A stretch of DNA of 64,000 bases, from assembly GCA_019828565.1 (NCBI GenBank), contig JAHDYR010000005.1, forward strand, positions 744,001 to 808,000, read 5' to 3'. Numbering within the stretch: position 1 is the stretch's first letter; the number at the start of each line of letters is the position of its first letter. This document shows, piece by piece, positions 9,781 to 20,300 of this stretch. The notes beneath the pieces are model-generated. The model saw nothing but the letters and a program-made list of their open reading frames with translations. It had not been told where the DNA came from and did not search any database. This stretch comes from Carpediemonas membranifera (Eukaryota; Fornicata). The position numbers and the translations under genes are program-made.

Positions 9781-11765
9781 ATGTTCAGCAATATCAGCAC
9801 CAGCAATTTCCCTAAGCTCCGCGAGCTCACCCGCTCCGGGGTGAAAGCCTATCGCCAAGAAGTTGACAGACTGAAAGTCTTCTTCCCCAATGCGAACTAC
9901 CGAGTCTTCCTTGATGAGACGTATATTGACGCCGTTGAGAGACAGACTGACGCAAAAATCCAAGACCTCTCTGATGACCAGGTCTCCGAAGCCCTCGACG
10001 CTCTTGTTGCCCCGCAACGCCGACGAGTGGGTCAGAGAACTCCAGCACACTCGCTGCACCATGCCCACGCTCGCTCCGCCCAAAGTCACTCGTCGAGGCA
10101 CCGTCCGTTTATTTGCCACGCAATTCCGCGCCGTCTACGCCTCCCGCACTGAGGTAGATTTCCCCGATGAGGAACAACCGGAAGAGGACGACACCGATGA
10201 CGATGACGACGAGAAGGTCGACAAGCCTGAGAAGAAGGCCGCCAAGATCTTCATCAACAACCTGCGCCCGTACCCCCTACAACGCGCCGTACGCCTGAAG
10301 ACCGAATTAGCGGTCGCCACCACCCTCTCGCTCGAAGACACCATCACTTTCGCGTTCGAGGCCGCCGATGAAGAAGAAAGAAAGAAATTTACATTTGCCT
10401 GGTGTCAGGCCCCGGACTGAGCTTGCTTTCCCATTATCCTGGAGCTGAGTGCTCCGGGGCCCGCCGATGAAGAAGACGAGCTTGCCCAGACTGCCCTGAT
10501 CAAGGGCTACGAGCTCGTTCCCATCAAGCAGAAGAAGGACGCGGACAACGACGATGAGGCCCCTTCCAAGCCTAAGAAGCCTGCTGTCAAGAAGAACACC
10601 GCACCCCCAGCCCGAGCAAACGACGTCAATCCGGGCAACCGCGCCCCTCCTGCTCCCTGTGAGAAGTGCGGTGGCAACCACTGGAATTCCGAGTGTCCGA
10701 CTGCCGAGAAGCCTGCCTTCAAACCCAAGTTCACGCGTGACAACGGCCGTCTGCGCCCCAATCCTCCCCGTAAGGAGCGTGTAGAAACAGTCGACGCGCA
10801 CACCCCCCAGCAGGGCCCGCTCACCCTGAACGGCCATATAAATGGCCTGGAGTATCCGATTGTTATTGATACGGGGGCGGGAGTCACATGCGTTTCGAGT
10901 GGTTTAGCAGAGCATTTATACCAACGCACGAGCTGCGAAGTCGTCACAGGCAGAAAGACCTCCGCAGCTGTCGCAACCGGCGACTCATTCACTAGCGACA
11001 GATACCTCCGAGTTACCGTTGCCCTGCCCAGGCCCGCGGGCTACGACACTGAGATCTCGCTACTGGCCCTCATTATTCCAGGAGATGTGCCAAAGTTCCT
11101 ATTAGGAACGGACGTACTCCGCAGACTTGGGATCCTCACCGAAGATTCCCTGAGCCTGTCGTTCCCATCCGATACCGCTGTTTCAGCCGACGACGATGAC
11201 GATATAGCCGTCGACAACGTTGCACCCCGAGGATATGAAGCAGTAACAGTCCCGGAGCTCAAGGAGGACATTCTGCCCCTTCTCCGAGAGCATTCACAAG
11301 TATTCGAGCCTGAGCTGCCCTCAGAAGGTTCCAAGCTCGATCCTCTCCACATCAGGCTCACGGATGACGTCCTCATACAGGCGAAGCCACGCCCTATCGC
11401 TGATCCAGCTCTCAGAGCGCAAGTACATGCTGAAATCCAGCGCTGGCGCTCGCAAGGTATCGTTCGAGACTCCGAAGGCCCTTTCTCTGCCCCCCATCGT
11501 GATCGTTAAGCACGGCCACAAGTCTGGGAAGATCCGCGTGTGCGTTGACTACACCCGAATCAATGCGTACATCCAGGATGATCATTTCCCCCTCCCCGAC
11601 TTACGACTGTTTGCCAGGGAGGCGGCCGGCGCTCAGTATTTCGCCTCGTTAGACCTGCGCTCAGGTTATCACCAGATGCGAGTCCACCCTGATGATATCG
11701 CACTCACAGCAACTGTCACCCCGGACGACTACGTGGAATTCTGCCGCGTACCCTTCGGAATCAAA
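9781..11765 (+). pseudogene. element B body 3: gag, zinc knuckle, protease, partial RT
   Basis: This third copy has the gag start at 9781 and the same gag frame change, TGA, zinc knuckle and DTGA protease. It has six C at about 11490-11495, which breaks protease-RT as in body 2, and the longer second run, which keeps RT open to its truncation after PFGIK. I found one substitution relative to bodies 1 and 2, near 10182 (gaagag for gaggag). Such similarity implies very recent amplification or an assembly effect. Confidence 0.8.
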
Positions 11766-11776
11766 CGCAAAGCGGC
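11766..11776. repeat. copied element A flank at array junction 3
   Basis: The 11 bases cgcaaagcggc again precede the last LTR, which borders element A on its right side. Confidence 0.7.
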
Positions 11777-11921
11777 TGTCATGGCTGATGCCACTCTAGG
11801 CTCGATCAGTATTTATTTTTAGCCGATACGATACGGTCCCGGCTGGCCCGCGGCACCGTATCGCAATCTATTAAATACTTCCTCACCAGGTTTTGCTAGC
11901 ACGCCCCAAAGGCACGGCACA
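11777..11921 (+). repeat. element B LTR copy 4 (right end)
   Basis: This 145-bp LTR is followed by the right copy of the target duplication cggc (11922-11925) and then by element A gag, so it marks the right boundary of element B. Confidence 0.85.
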
Positions 11922-12699
11922 CGGCAATAGTTGAGCGATGTTTGGATGCTTTGCCATAGAGTGCACCGGGAAGGTTGATGGACTTGATGCGCGCGCCGAC
12001 GTCCAGGGACGGCATGAGTGTGACGGAGCAGGCGGCTACGATGTCGTCGGCCTCGTCATGGAGGTAGGCGCGAATGTCGGTGACGTCGTCCCAGTCGGAC
12101 TCGTCACTGGACGTGTCGGAGTTGTTGGTGGCGGCAGCCTCGTCATCGGCCGGCTTGGGTGGGGCCAGGGCTGCGTTGACCTCGGCGACGTACTCGTCGT
12201 CGCGGAGGGGGACATCTGGGTTGAACTTGTTGATGAGGGGCACATAAACCGGGGCGTTGTGGTCGATCTCGGCTACTGCAGCCGTGAATACGGCTTCTGC
12301 GCGGCGCTGTGCAGCCGCGGCCATCGGGCCTTCAGGAAAGGCCGCGGCCGCCGCTTCAGCGAGCATAAACAGGTCTTCTTCGAGAGCGGCGGTTAGACGG
12401 GCTACTGCCTGCTTGGGGGGTGGCGTGGAGGTGCTTGGGGGCGTGATGGGAAGTGAGAGCTTCATCTCGCGCCTAATGGCGCTGCGGATTACCGCATCGG
12501 GACATACATCGTCTTCTAGGTCCTCGAAGGTCTTATAGTCAGAGGTGGGTCTCCAATTGGCCCGTAAGAACTCCTGCGAGCTGATGCTTAGGCATCTGAG
12601 GAACGATGTAGGAAATCTTGCATGAGGAAGTTCCCGCTTGTATTCCTTCGCGGCGGAGTTGAGCAGTGGAAGGGAACTTACGTCGAATTTCGTAGCCAT
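11922..12699 (-). pseudogene. element A gag, N-terminal part
   Basis: The frame starts with ATG at 12697-12699, 17 bp inside the 5' LTR, and runs about 259 residues until element B interrupts it. The product is largely helical with an alanine-rich middle and an acidic stretch (SDTSSDESDWDD), consistent with a retroelement gag but without a diagnostic motif. It joins in frame to the segment beginning at 5272 when element B and one cggc copy are removed: the coordinate differences are divisible by three. In the present sequence the frame reads a few codons into the LTR and stops. Confidence 0.78.
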
Positions 12700-12703
12700 A
12701 GGG

Positions 12704-12717
12704 AGTGATTAATCACT
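12704..12717. repeat. 14-bp perfect palindrome at the element A leader
   Basis: The bases agtgattaatcact form a perfect palindrome that fills most of the 17-bp leader and touches the first LTR base. This is where a primer-binding site would be expected, but it does not resemble a tRNA 3' end. A self-priming or regulatory role is possible but unproven. Confidence 0.5.
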
Positions 12718-12769
12718 GTGGCGTAAACGACGGGTATTCGAGAATTCGTTTTAATCAGGTGATGCGTCA
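12717..12769 (-). repeat. 5' LTR of element A (53 bp)
   Basis: This copy is identical to 1187-1239 and is followed by the right target duplication ccct (12770-12773). Confidence 0.82.
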
Positions 12770-12773
12770 CCCT

Positions 12774-12832
12774 ATTCAAATGTCAAGGACTGCGAGGCTC
12801 TGGACACATTCTTGAAACGTGTTGGCAGGTAA
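12774..12832 (+). pseudogene. chromodomain fragment, 3' part
   Basis: Joined to the base at 1186, the sequence continues the interrupted chromodomain in frame. It gives a Tyr directly after WEP, then the helix SNVKDCEALDTFLKRVG and a TAA at 12830-12832. An acidic-hydrophobic helix after WEP is the normal end of a chromodomain, so this supports both the boundaries of element A and the identity of the interrupted frame. Confidence 0.75.
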
Positions 12833-13897
12833 ATGCCACACCAATTGTCCTTTATTACCATATGCTCTTCTCTCTCTCGCTGGATGCAGTTCCCACAGAT
12901 GCATAAGCCCCAGTCCAAACCACTGGTTGCCGTCTTAACCGTGATGATCCGCACGAACAGGTCCTGCACATTTTGAGTCTCATTTCGTATGCCAGCAACC
13001 CAACCACACAAAAGATATTCTCCAGGGACATCTGACACTCAGCCTCATCCAACTGAGGAGGGCATGATAGAACTCTTGATCGCCATGTAATACAAGCATT
13101 TGCATCAAACAGACACTTGTGGAAACAGATAGACTTACACTCCACTGCAATATTCTTCACCTGGCCGTGTTTTCTGGTGCTTCCTCGTCTTGTATGACTG
13201 GAAATGATCCGGTTGATGCTGATCTTCTGGATAATAAAACCCAGAAGCCAAGCGCGCATGGCCCTGTACGGCTCCTATAACTGTGTATGGGTTCCTGCTT
13301 TCTCAATTTTCGCTGGTTCGTCCGTAAACTGCGAAGCGGCAAAATGGCGCGGCGGCGAAAAATGCACGTCGATTTTCTCCCTGTACAGTCCCTGGATTTT
13401 GGCAATGACTTTGCCCCTGACAATGCTCTTACTAGACCTATCTTATGTCCCTGTTTCCCTGCTTGTGCTCTTCCCCTTCCCCTCGAACTGATAAAAAACC
13501 ATTATGATCATGCTCTCTTGCGGTCTCTCTGTGTCCCTCTCCACTTTCCCTGTAAATCTGAGCTCTCTGTTGTATGTTATCTGATCCCTGAGGCTACGGA
13601 GCTCCCACTCGTAGCCGGCGGCGTACCCTGAATGTAACCCTCTGGCTCGTTGGACAGGGGCCATAATCGCTCCTTTTGAGCTCAATGGGGCGCTGTTCTA
13701 ACACTTTTAGTACAGGCCTGCTGGTCTTCATCCATCCCTGCTATAAGTGCGGACACTTAGCTGAAAACAGTGATGGACTCCAGAAGATATACTGATGTTA
13801 GTGTGACAGGAGGCCCACATCACTGACAGGTGAGGCGATAGAGAAGTCAACCTAGGCATTTTATAATATTGATGATCGTTCGCGACCGAGTGTACAA
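12833..13897. other. AT-richer stretch without recognisable gene
   Basis: The base composition is lower in GC than the genes to the right, and only short overlapping reading frames without family motifs are present. It may hold the 3' end of the oldest retroelement, but I see no terminal repeat that would prove this. Confidence 0.5.
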
Positions 13898-15427
13898 TCA
13901 TGTCACCGCAGGCTTAACATCAACCCCAACAAGCCGATGCACCCCCCACATGTCGTTGGGCTCGGCACACGGCTCAAGAATGGACTCCCCACCCATCACA
14001 GTCGCGACGACTACCTTACCATATGCCCGAGGGGTGACGGAACGCCCGCTTCCCAACGACGTCGACCTCAAAGGGAACAGAGAAGCTGTCATCGGCGTCC
14101 ACGAAGAAGGTCCACCTGTCGCTCACCCAGCAGAGCCCGGCGAATATTGTGCAGTAGAAGGCGCTAACCTGCCCACTGAACTGCAGAGTGGCCGAGACAC
14201 ACAGAGGCTCCTCCTCGTAGCCCGGCAGCAGGCCCGACTGGGCTAGTGGCCGAGTGACAACACCCGCGTATTTGATCACTGCGGCCGAGAAATATGCTGA
14301 AGCTGTAGTCGCTCGGACTGCAGGCCCGAGTCGACCCAGAACGGCAGGGCGACAAAGCCCGTCAGGCCTTGATGGCCTAGCCCGAGCTGGCCGACGTCAT
14401 TCGACCCGCAGATGAGTAGAATGTCGCCTATGGAAAGGACGGCCGCGAATTCCTCATTGATGATGTGATCTGGTACAAAGCCTGTGGGCAGGCGGACCGG
14501 GTTGAAGAGGTGCCGACCGAAGGCCTCTCCGACAAACAAGGCGGCGTCATTCCCTGCCACTACGAGACTGGTCGTGCTGAATACGAAAGATCAAGAGATA
14601 TTGATGGATACACTCGGCACGAGTCCATGCTTCCTCCAGGCGGGGACCCTGACCTGCCGCTCGGACACCGCCGGGTAGGCCATGAAGCTCAGCGGGGTCG
14701 GCGACTTGGACTGAAGCGAGGCCGAGCTTGTTGTTTGCGTTAGAATCGCAGCACCATATTCCCTTGGGCGGTGGCGTGGGTGAACCCGTAGCTGTGGCTC
14801 TCGATGACGCGGGGCATCCTGGCCATCTCGAAGTGCAGCTTGGAGGTAGCGAGGAGCAGCATCACACGGCCCATGTACATGGAGTGGTGGTGGTACGGTG
14901 CGAACTCCGTATGGTGGGAGACATCGCCGTCCTTCTCGGCAACCTTCATGCAGAAGAAGAACTTGCGGCAAAGGAACCAGAGGGCCTTGTTCTCGGGCTT
15001 GAGTCTCGACCACAGCTTGTCATGAAGGATGTCCTCGAGGTCGGGGTTGGCCATGAGGATGGCCCAAAGCGTGCCCTGGAGCAGGGTGTGCAGGGCGACT
15101 GGGAGGTCCTCCCCTCCGTGAGCTCGACATTCATGGACAGAATCGTACCGCTACTGAGGATCGAGCGGGCGTAGTCGAGGAGGATTTGCGCAGTGGGTAT
15201 GAGGGGAGGAGAGCACGGCGAGCAGCTCCACACGAGCAGCGTTAATTTCCGTGGGTGCAAGCTGCTTTTGTTGCTGAATCAAGTGCATTGTTTCCTCGAA
15301 ATGACGGGAATAGGTGTGGCGAGGGAATACTCCCGGACAGATCTGCAGTCGCGGTAACAGACGCGCAATACGCGGATACAAGGGCCGTTTTGACGTCCAG
15401 TGGCGACGTTTCAGCCATGCTCATGCT
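13898..15427 (-). pseudogene. RCC1-repeat protein, frameshifted paralogue of the 15734-17359 gene
   Basis: From an ATG at 15427 (MSMAETSP) the - strand reads in pieces through several frames. The order matches the neighbouring + strand gene: an N-terminal helical region ending in LHTLLQGTLWAIL and ALWFLCRK (the neighbour has FHTLLQGTIWAVL and MWFLCRK), then RCC1-type segments (SNANNKLGLASV, LLICGSNDVGQLGLGH) and a late LQFSGQV segment. Frame changes occur near 15295, in the gggg run 15203-15206, in the cccc run 15111-15114, and at several points between 14750 and 14280. So many breaks favour a real pseudogene, although the two run-length breaks could be sequence errors. RCC1 repeats form a seven-bladed propeller used in Ran exchange factors and many scaffold proteins; no function is assigned. 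Confidence 0.7.
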
Positions 15428-15733
15428 CTCAGAGTGCTGTAGCCGACGTGGATACGACCTCAAGAGCTGACATGTCGACTCACTCAGAGTAGGGCAGAGA
15501 TAGTCACTCACAATCACCGACCATGGTCATTAATGGCCAGTGACACAGAGGAAGACGTGTTTCCGAGGGTCTGGACGCCCGGTCTCTCGGCGTCATGGTA
15601 CAGTCTGCCCATGTTGGCCGCCGACACAATCCCGGTGACAGTGTCCCCTGGTTGGCCTCGGCTGATCCTCCATACACAGTGCCATCCCACCCTTTCTTCG
15701 TCGACTGCGGCCGGGCACTCCGATTACTGAGCC
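15428..15733. other. shared 5' region between divergent RCC1 paralogues
   Basis: This roughly 300-bp gap separates the two head-to-head starts and presumably holds both promoters. I see no recognisable motif in it. Confidence 0.5.
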
Positions 15734-17359
15734 ATGTGCGGCCTGTTTTGCACGTCCAGTCCGAAGAAGATGGAGAAAGAGACCAACAAGCACAACCTTG
15801 TAGCCATTCGCTTGATGGCGATCAGTCTTACGGCCCAGATTCCTGGAGACGTTCCATCGTTGCTTTCTCGCGCATACGAACTCGAATATGGTGGAAGTAT
15901 CCCAGCAAACGTACCACTTGACATGTCTAGAGCATCAATAGCCGATATTTTGATCATTCTGGAGCATATGCGTCTGCGGAAACCGCGAGCAATGAATCTC
16001 ATCGACCGAGCCCGCGCCATTCTCACCGATGGGCCCCCAATGAGCATGAATATCGAACTTTCTGAGGGCAAGAAGCTCCCAGTGGCCTTCCATACCTTGC
16101 TCCAGGGCACGATCTGGGCAGTTCTCATGCGAGCTGGGGCCGACCCGGACCTGGCGCCCAGGGCCGAGGCCAGTGGAAAGAACGGCAAGGGAGCGCCGCT
16201 AGAGTCGTCCTGCATGTGGTTCCTGTGCAGGAAGACCCGCTTCACCCACACGAGGGGCGAAGTTGACGGGCTGACCCGGGCCCGACCAGTCTCCGGTAGT
16301 CCCGACCAGGTCGTCCTGTTTCGTGGTTACCTGGGCCGACTGTTCACCAAGGGGTATACTGGGACCGGTCTACTCGGCCACCGTGCCCCCGAGAGGACGA
16401 CAGCGGTGTTCCGACCGGTGAACCTGCCGCCCCTCCTCGACCTGCACGTGTCGGATAACGCAGCTATCGCAGTGACATCTCTAGGGCTCTATGGCTGGGG
16501 TGACGCTGCAGCAGCTCTCGGGTTCGGCGGCAACAACCCCGCCCCAACCCGGCTGACCTTCCCGGCCTGCCCCGAGCTCCAGGCGTTCGAGGCGGGACTG
16601 GACGCGGGGTTTAAGTACCAGCTGGCCTCTAGGATCGCGATGACTGCCTCGTCTGACCAATGCGCCATCCTCACGCCTGTCGGGCTGGCCGTAGCAGACG
16701 TCACAGCTCCTGCTGACGATGCCGGGTTCCGTATGGCCGTGCTGCCAGGGGAATACAAGCCAGACGACGTGGCAGTGGGCAGAGGCGTGCTGCTGGCTGC
16801 CTCTGGCTCCCGCAGCTTCATCACCGGGGACAACGGCTGTGGCCGTCTGGGGCTGGGCCACACCCGCCCCGTCGCCGGGTTTGAGCGGCTGCCCTTCACT
16901 GTCGACCGGTTGGTGGCCGCTGGGTCGACGTGGCTTCTCCTTCTCTCCGGGACTGAACTTTTGTTCGCTGGACAGGTCAACCGCCTGGTAAGCGAGCACC
17001 TCCCCGACATCCGCACCGGCGACGTTCTCTCCGAGGCCACACCACTATCTCTACCCGGGGCCCTGGCCGCCGTGGGGGGAACAGCCGACGCCCTCGTCCT
17101 CGTCTGGGCCGACAGCACCAGCACTGTCACGACCATGGGGCAGACCTACGCCGTCCATGCAGAGGTCACTGCCGCGTATGTACTGAGATTACCGATCTGT
17201 ACCGCCTTCCTGCGCACCCAGGATGGCTGGGTCGGCGTGGGTGGTAACCTCAACGCCGTCCTCAGCGGGGCAGGCAGGCTCACTGTTGATGAGGCCGTCC
17301 CCGTGCCCGCCAGCCGCGTCAGGGGATCCGCGGTGGATCTGGTAGCGGTGGGACGTTGA
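15734..17359 (+). CDS. RCC1-repeat protein with N-terminal helical domain
   Basis: The 541-residue product has an N-terminal helical region of about 160 residues and then a beta-propeller of RCC1-like repeats. Visible repeat signatures include LGLYGWGDAAAALGFG, SRSFITGDNGCGRLGLGH and the weaker GTELLFAGQVNRL. The start at 15734 is the first ATG; a second at 15770 (MEKETNKHNL) is equally plausible. It is the intact member of a divergent pair with the - strand pseudogene, with which it shares the N-terminal region, so the pair arose by inverted duplication. RCC1 propellers mediate protein or chromatin contacts. Nothing indicates a Ran-specific role, and the partner is unknown. Confidence 0.82.
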   Translation: MCGLFCTSSPKKMEKETNKHNLVAIRLMAISLTAQIPGDVPSLLSRAYELEYGGSIPANVPLDMSRASIADILIILEHMRLRKPRAMNLIDRARAILTDGPPMSMNIELSEGKKLPVAFHTLLQGTIWAVLMRAGADPDLAPRAEASGKNGKGAPLESSCMWFLCRKTRFTHTRGEVDGLTRARPVSGSPDQVVLFRGYLGRLFTKGYTGTGLLGHRAPERTTAVFRPVNLPPLLDLHVSDNAAIAVTSLGLYGWGDAAAALGFGGNNPAPTRLTFPACPELQAFEAGLDAGFKYQLASRIAMTASSDQCAILTPVGLAVADVTAPADDAGFRMAVLPGEYKPDDVAVGRGVLLAASGSRSFITGDNGCGRLGLGHTRPVAGFERLPFTVDRLVAAGSTWLLLLSGTELLFAGQVNRLVSEHLPDIRTGDVLSEATPLSLPGALAAVGGTADALVLVWADSTSTVTTMGQTYAVHAEVTAAYVLRLPICTAFLRTQDGWVGVGGNLNAVLSGAGRLTVDEAVPVPASRVRGSAVDLVAVGR

Positions 17360-17391
17360 TTCAGTCGTATCTTTAACAATCTAGTCTACAT

Positions 17392-20300
17392 CTAAAGATC
17401 CTCCATCACGCTTACCTCATAGCTGTCCGGATTAGCGAGCTCGGCGAAGTCTCTCACAAACCGTGCGCAGTCCCGCGCAACTCCGATCTTCGCTGCCTTG
17501 TCGGCGAACTCGTTCAAGTTCCCCGCGTGTGCGGAGATCGTCTCGAATCTCAGCGCATGGCCCGCCCCAGTCGCGGCCTCGATGACACCTCGGGCGGTGT
17601 TCAAGTCGCGATCGGGCACTTTGAGCGTCTTCCCGTCCGTCTCGTACTGGACGAAGTCGAGTACGTCGTCGCTGTCGATATAAACCACCGCCGTTCTCCG
17701 GGTCGGTAAGGCCCGCAGGATGCCACACAGCGCCACTATAGCACCCAGCTCGGCCCTGTCAATGTGCTGCTCGGCCGCCCCGGGCTCTGCGAGGAGGGGG
17801 AGACAGACCATGCCCATACGGGCAAGGACGGCGGGGTCGTCGTCGATCTGTGACTCTTTGGGGATACGCTTGGCCCTCTCGCGTGTGGTCAGGAAGACAC
17901 CGAGACCGGCCCGGGCGTGCGTCGTGCCGATGCCTGTGCAAGCTCCGTCAGTGTACACAACAAGGTCGCCCTCGGGCACGCTGGCAGGGAACCGGGGCAG
18001 CAGGCTGGGCTTGACGAGGATGGGGGGCTCGTACGGTAGCAGCTCGTACAGACGGACGACGTTGGCGGCAAGCTCATCCTTCGAGATGGGAGCGTCGTCG
18101 ATGGATGCATGGCAGTAGGGGCAGAGCTGGACCGAGAAGAAGCCCGAGAAGAAGATGAGGGGGACAGCGGGGACGGTCATGTCCCTATCATCGGCGTACT
18201 CCATGTCGGGCGGTGCTACCAGACGGCATTGGGTGCAGCGTCGCGACAACAGGGGGTAGCCGCTGCACAGCCTGGCCAGGAGGTCTTCGCTGGCGGTATC
18301 GAGCCCAACCGGCGCTGCTTTCAAGCGGGCGTCTGCTCGGCGTAGCAGCTCGTCGCGAGGCACATCCTTATCGGACTTAACAACCCTCATCCCGTCCTGG
18401 GCCTTAGCAGTCTTCTGGACGGCCATGACGGCGTCGTTGAAAGGGCCGCGTACGTCACAGAGGCTCAGCATCCGTGTGACGTCCTTCATGGGGACCGGCG
18501 TGAAGATTCGGGCCAGACGCTTCAAGTCCTCGTCGGGCACCCAGGGCGCGTCGGCCGGTCTGGTGGGGGCGACGACCAGCTGCCAGGAGACGCTGCTGTC
18601 GTGGTCCATGGCAATGAACCGCGCCATGTCGTAGCCACCGGTGGATATCCGGCAGACGGTCGCTGGGCTATGCCGGGCCGCGTGCCAGGCCGTCGGGTTG
18701 GACTTCGCAGTGACGGCGTCTGTGTTGATGCCAGCGGCGCGCTTCAGGGACCGGGTCTGGCGGGCGTCCTGGCTGACAGTGTCGACAGCCGACTGTGTCG
18801 CCAGGAAGAGCATGACAGCGTCGTCGAGGGGGCGGGTGCTGGTCTCGCAGCCGTGGTTCGCGACATGAATCATCGTCGCGCGCTCTGCCATCTCCTTCAG
18901 GTGCTTGACGACCGGATAGTCGAACGACCCCGGGTGGTCCAGCTCGATGGCGTACTTCCTGGCGATGTGCCGCGCCTCGGGGCCCGAAGACAGGCCGCAC
19001 TCGCACAGACGGCTCCATATGTTGTAGATCATGCCGCAGCGGTTCTCCATGGGCATCGCCTGCTGCATGGCCAGGGCGTATGTGGCGGCCCCGAATGACG
19101 GAACGGGCGTGAAGTAGTCTGCCGCCGGGAATAGCACGTGTGCATCCGGGCCAGCCTTGGAGCGCACTGCGGCGACCACCGCGGAGTTTGTCATGATGAA
19201 GACCTTGTCGCCGTCGAAGTCGCCCCCGTTCATCCTGCATATCGCGGGAGGGGTCGATCGGTGTTTCTGTCTCGCGTGGGCGGAGAAGATCGCGACGTTC
19301 TTCATGCCCGAATACTGTGGCCTGTCGACGGCGTCCATGAGCACCCAGTCACCAGGGTGGGTGCTGGGCGATCGGGTCACGAGGACCGGCCCGACGACGG
19401 GCTTGTCCTCCCGGTAGGGGTGGAAGTAGATCTCGTAAGGGGCTAGCACGTCCGTCTCGGTCACGGCGGTGCCGGCGTTGCCGCTGGGAGTGAGCTCGAG
19501 TTGCGGGCACACGACGGCGAACGCGGTGTGGAGCCCTGTGAAGGGGTACTGCGGCTTCTTCTTCCCCTTCTTCTGTGGCCCGTCCGCCGCCTGTTTCTTC
19601 GGGTCCTCTGCCAGCCGACACCGCGCGGCAAATCTGTCGTGGACGACCTTCGCGATGGTGTGGAAGTGGAAGGGGGGCACCTGGCTGTTCCTCATCGTCG
19701 TCATGGCGTTGAAGAACAGGTTATCGTTGTCCTCGGAGCTGCCCTTCCGTTTGAACGAGATCGCCTGGACAGGTCCCCGCTGCTCGATGTCCTCGTCTGA
19801 TGGCACCTGGTGCACGCCGTAGCGGGCACGGGAGCCCTTGACCACCTCCCTGGCCAGCACGCTGACGGGCACACCGGCCCCCATGAGGCTATGGGCGAGC
19901 ATGAGCCCCATCCCGACGCTCTTGCGAGGGATATGGTAGACCTTGGCGCCTCTAAACGGATCTGAGCGGGCGGCCTCGAGCACCTGGAACATGAGACCGA
20001 ACCGGCCCCTCTCCTGGTCCGGGGGGAGGTCCCACTTGACCTGACTGCGGCGGCAGACCATGGTGTTGGGGGGCAGGTCGTTGTGTCGGACCCACATACC
20101 CTTCATGCCCTTGAAGCGGGCTTGGACGGCGATAATGGAGGGGTCGCCAAGCACCTTGCACAGGTCTGGAGAGAAGTAGCCGCAGCCGTCGGTGGCGTTG
20201 AATGTGTGGCGCTTGGTCACGGCCGGCCCTTCTGCGGTACGGCGCCCATCGAGGGTCGCACCGTCAACCTCAATGCCACACTCGAACTCAATGTCGTCAA

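Larger units (their letters stand above)
5273..11921 (+). mobile_element. element B: Ty3/gypsy element, tandem array of 4 LTRs and 3 truncated bodies
   Basis: Four 145-bp LTRs alternate with three nearly identical bodies at periods of 2167, 2168 and 2169 bp. The whole block is flanked by the 4-bp duplication cggc (5269-5272 and 11922-11925). Each body encodes gag, a zinc knuckle, an aspartic protease with a DTGA site and the start of reverse transcriptase. It then stops after the PFGI motif, joined to 11 bp of element A sequence and the next LTR. RNase H and integrase are absent from all three. Removing the block with one duplication copy (6653 bp) restores the element A frame, which confirms an insertion. 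None of the copies could move on its own. Confidence 0.9.
1187..12769 (-). mobile_element. element A: Ty3/gypsy chromovirus with 53-bp LTRs
   Basis: The element is bounded by identical 53-bp direct repeats that read TG...CA on either strand and are flanked by the duplication ccct. On the - strand it encodes, in order, gag, a zinc knuckle, a protease-like region, reverse transcriptase, RNase H, integrase and a chromodomain, which is the Ty3/gypsy order. Element B (5273-11921) interrupts gag. Without it the element would be about 4.9 kb with one gag-pol frame, broken only by one indel near 2151. The leader between the 5' LTR and the gag ATG is only 17 bp. The terminal repeats, duplication and domain order are read directly; the classification follows from family knowledge. 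Confidence 0.88.

Noticed and set aside
5273-11921. regularly spaced identical repeats as a CRISPR array
   Set aside because: The repeats are 145 bp at 2.2-kb spacing with retroelement genes between them. They are LTRs, and the genome is eukaryotic.
12772-13259. Cys-containing - strand frames right of element A
   Set aside because: They are antisense to the end of the chromodomain, which has a clear in-frame match on the + strand, and show no recognisable metal-binding spacing.
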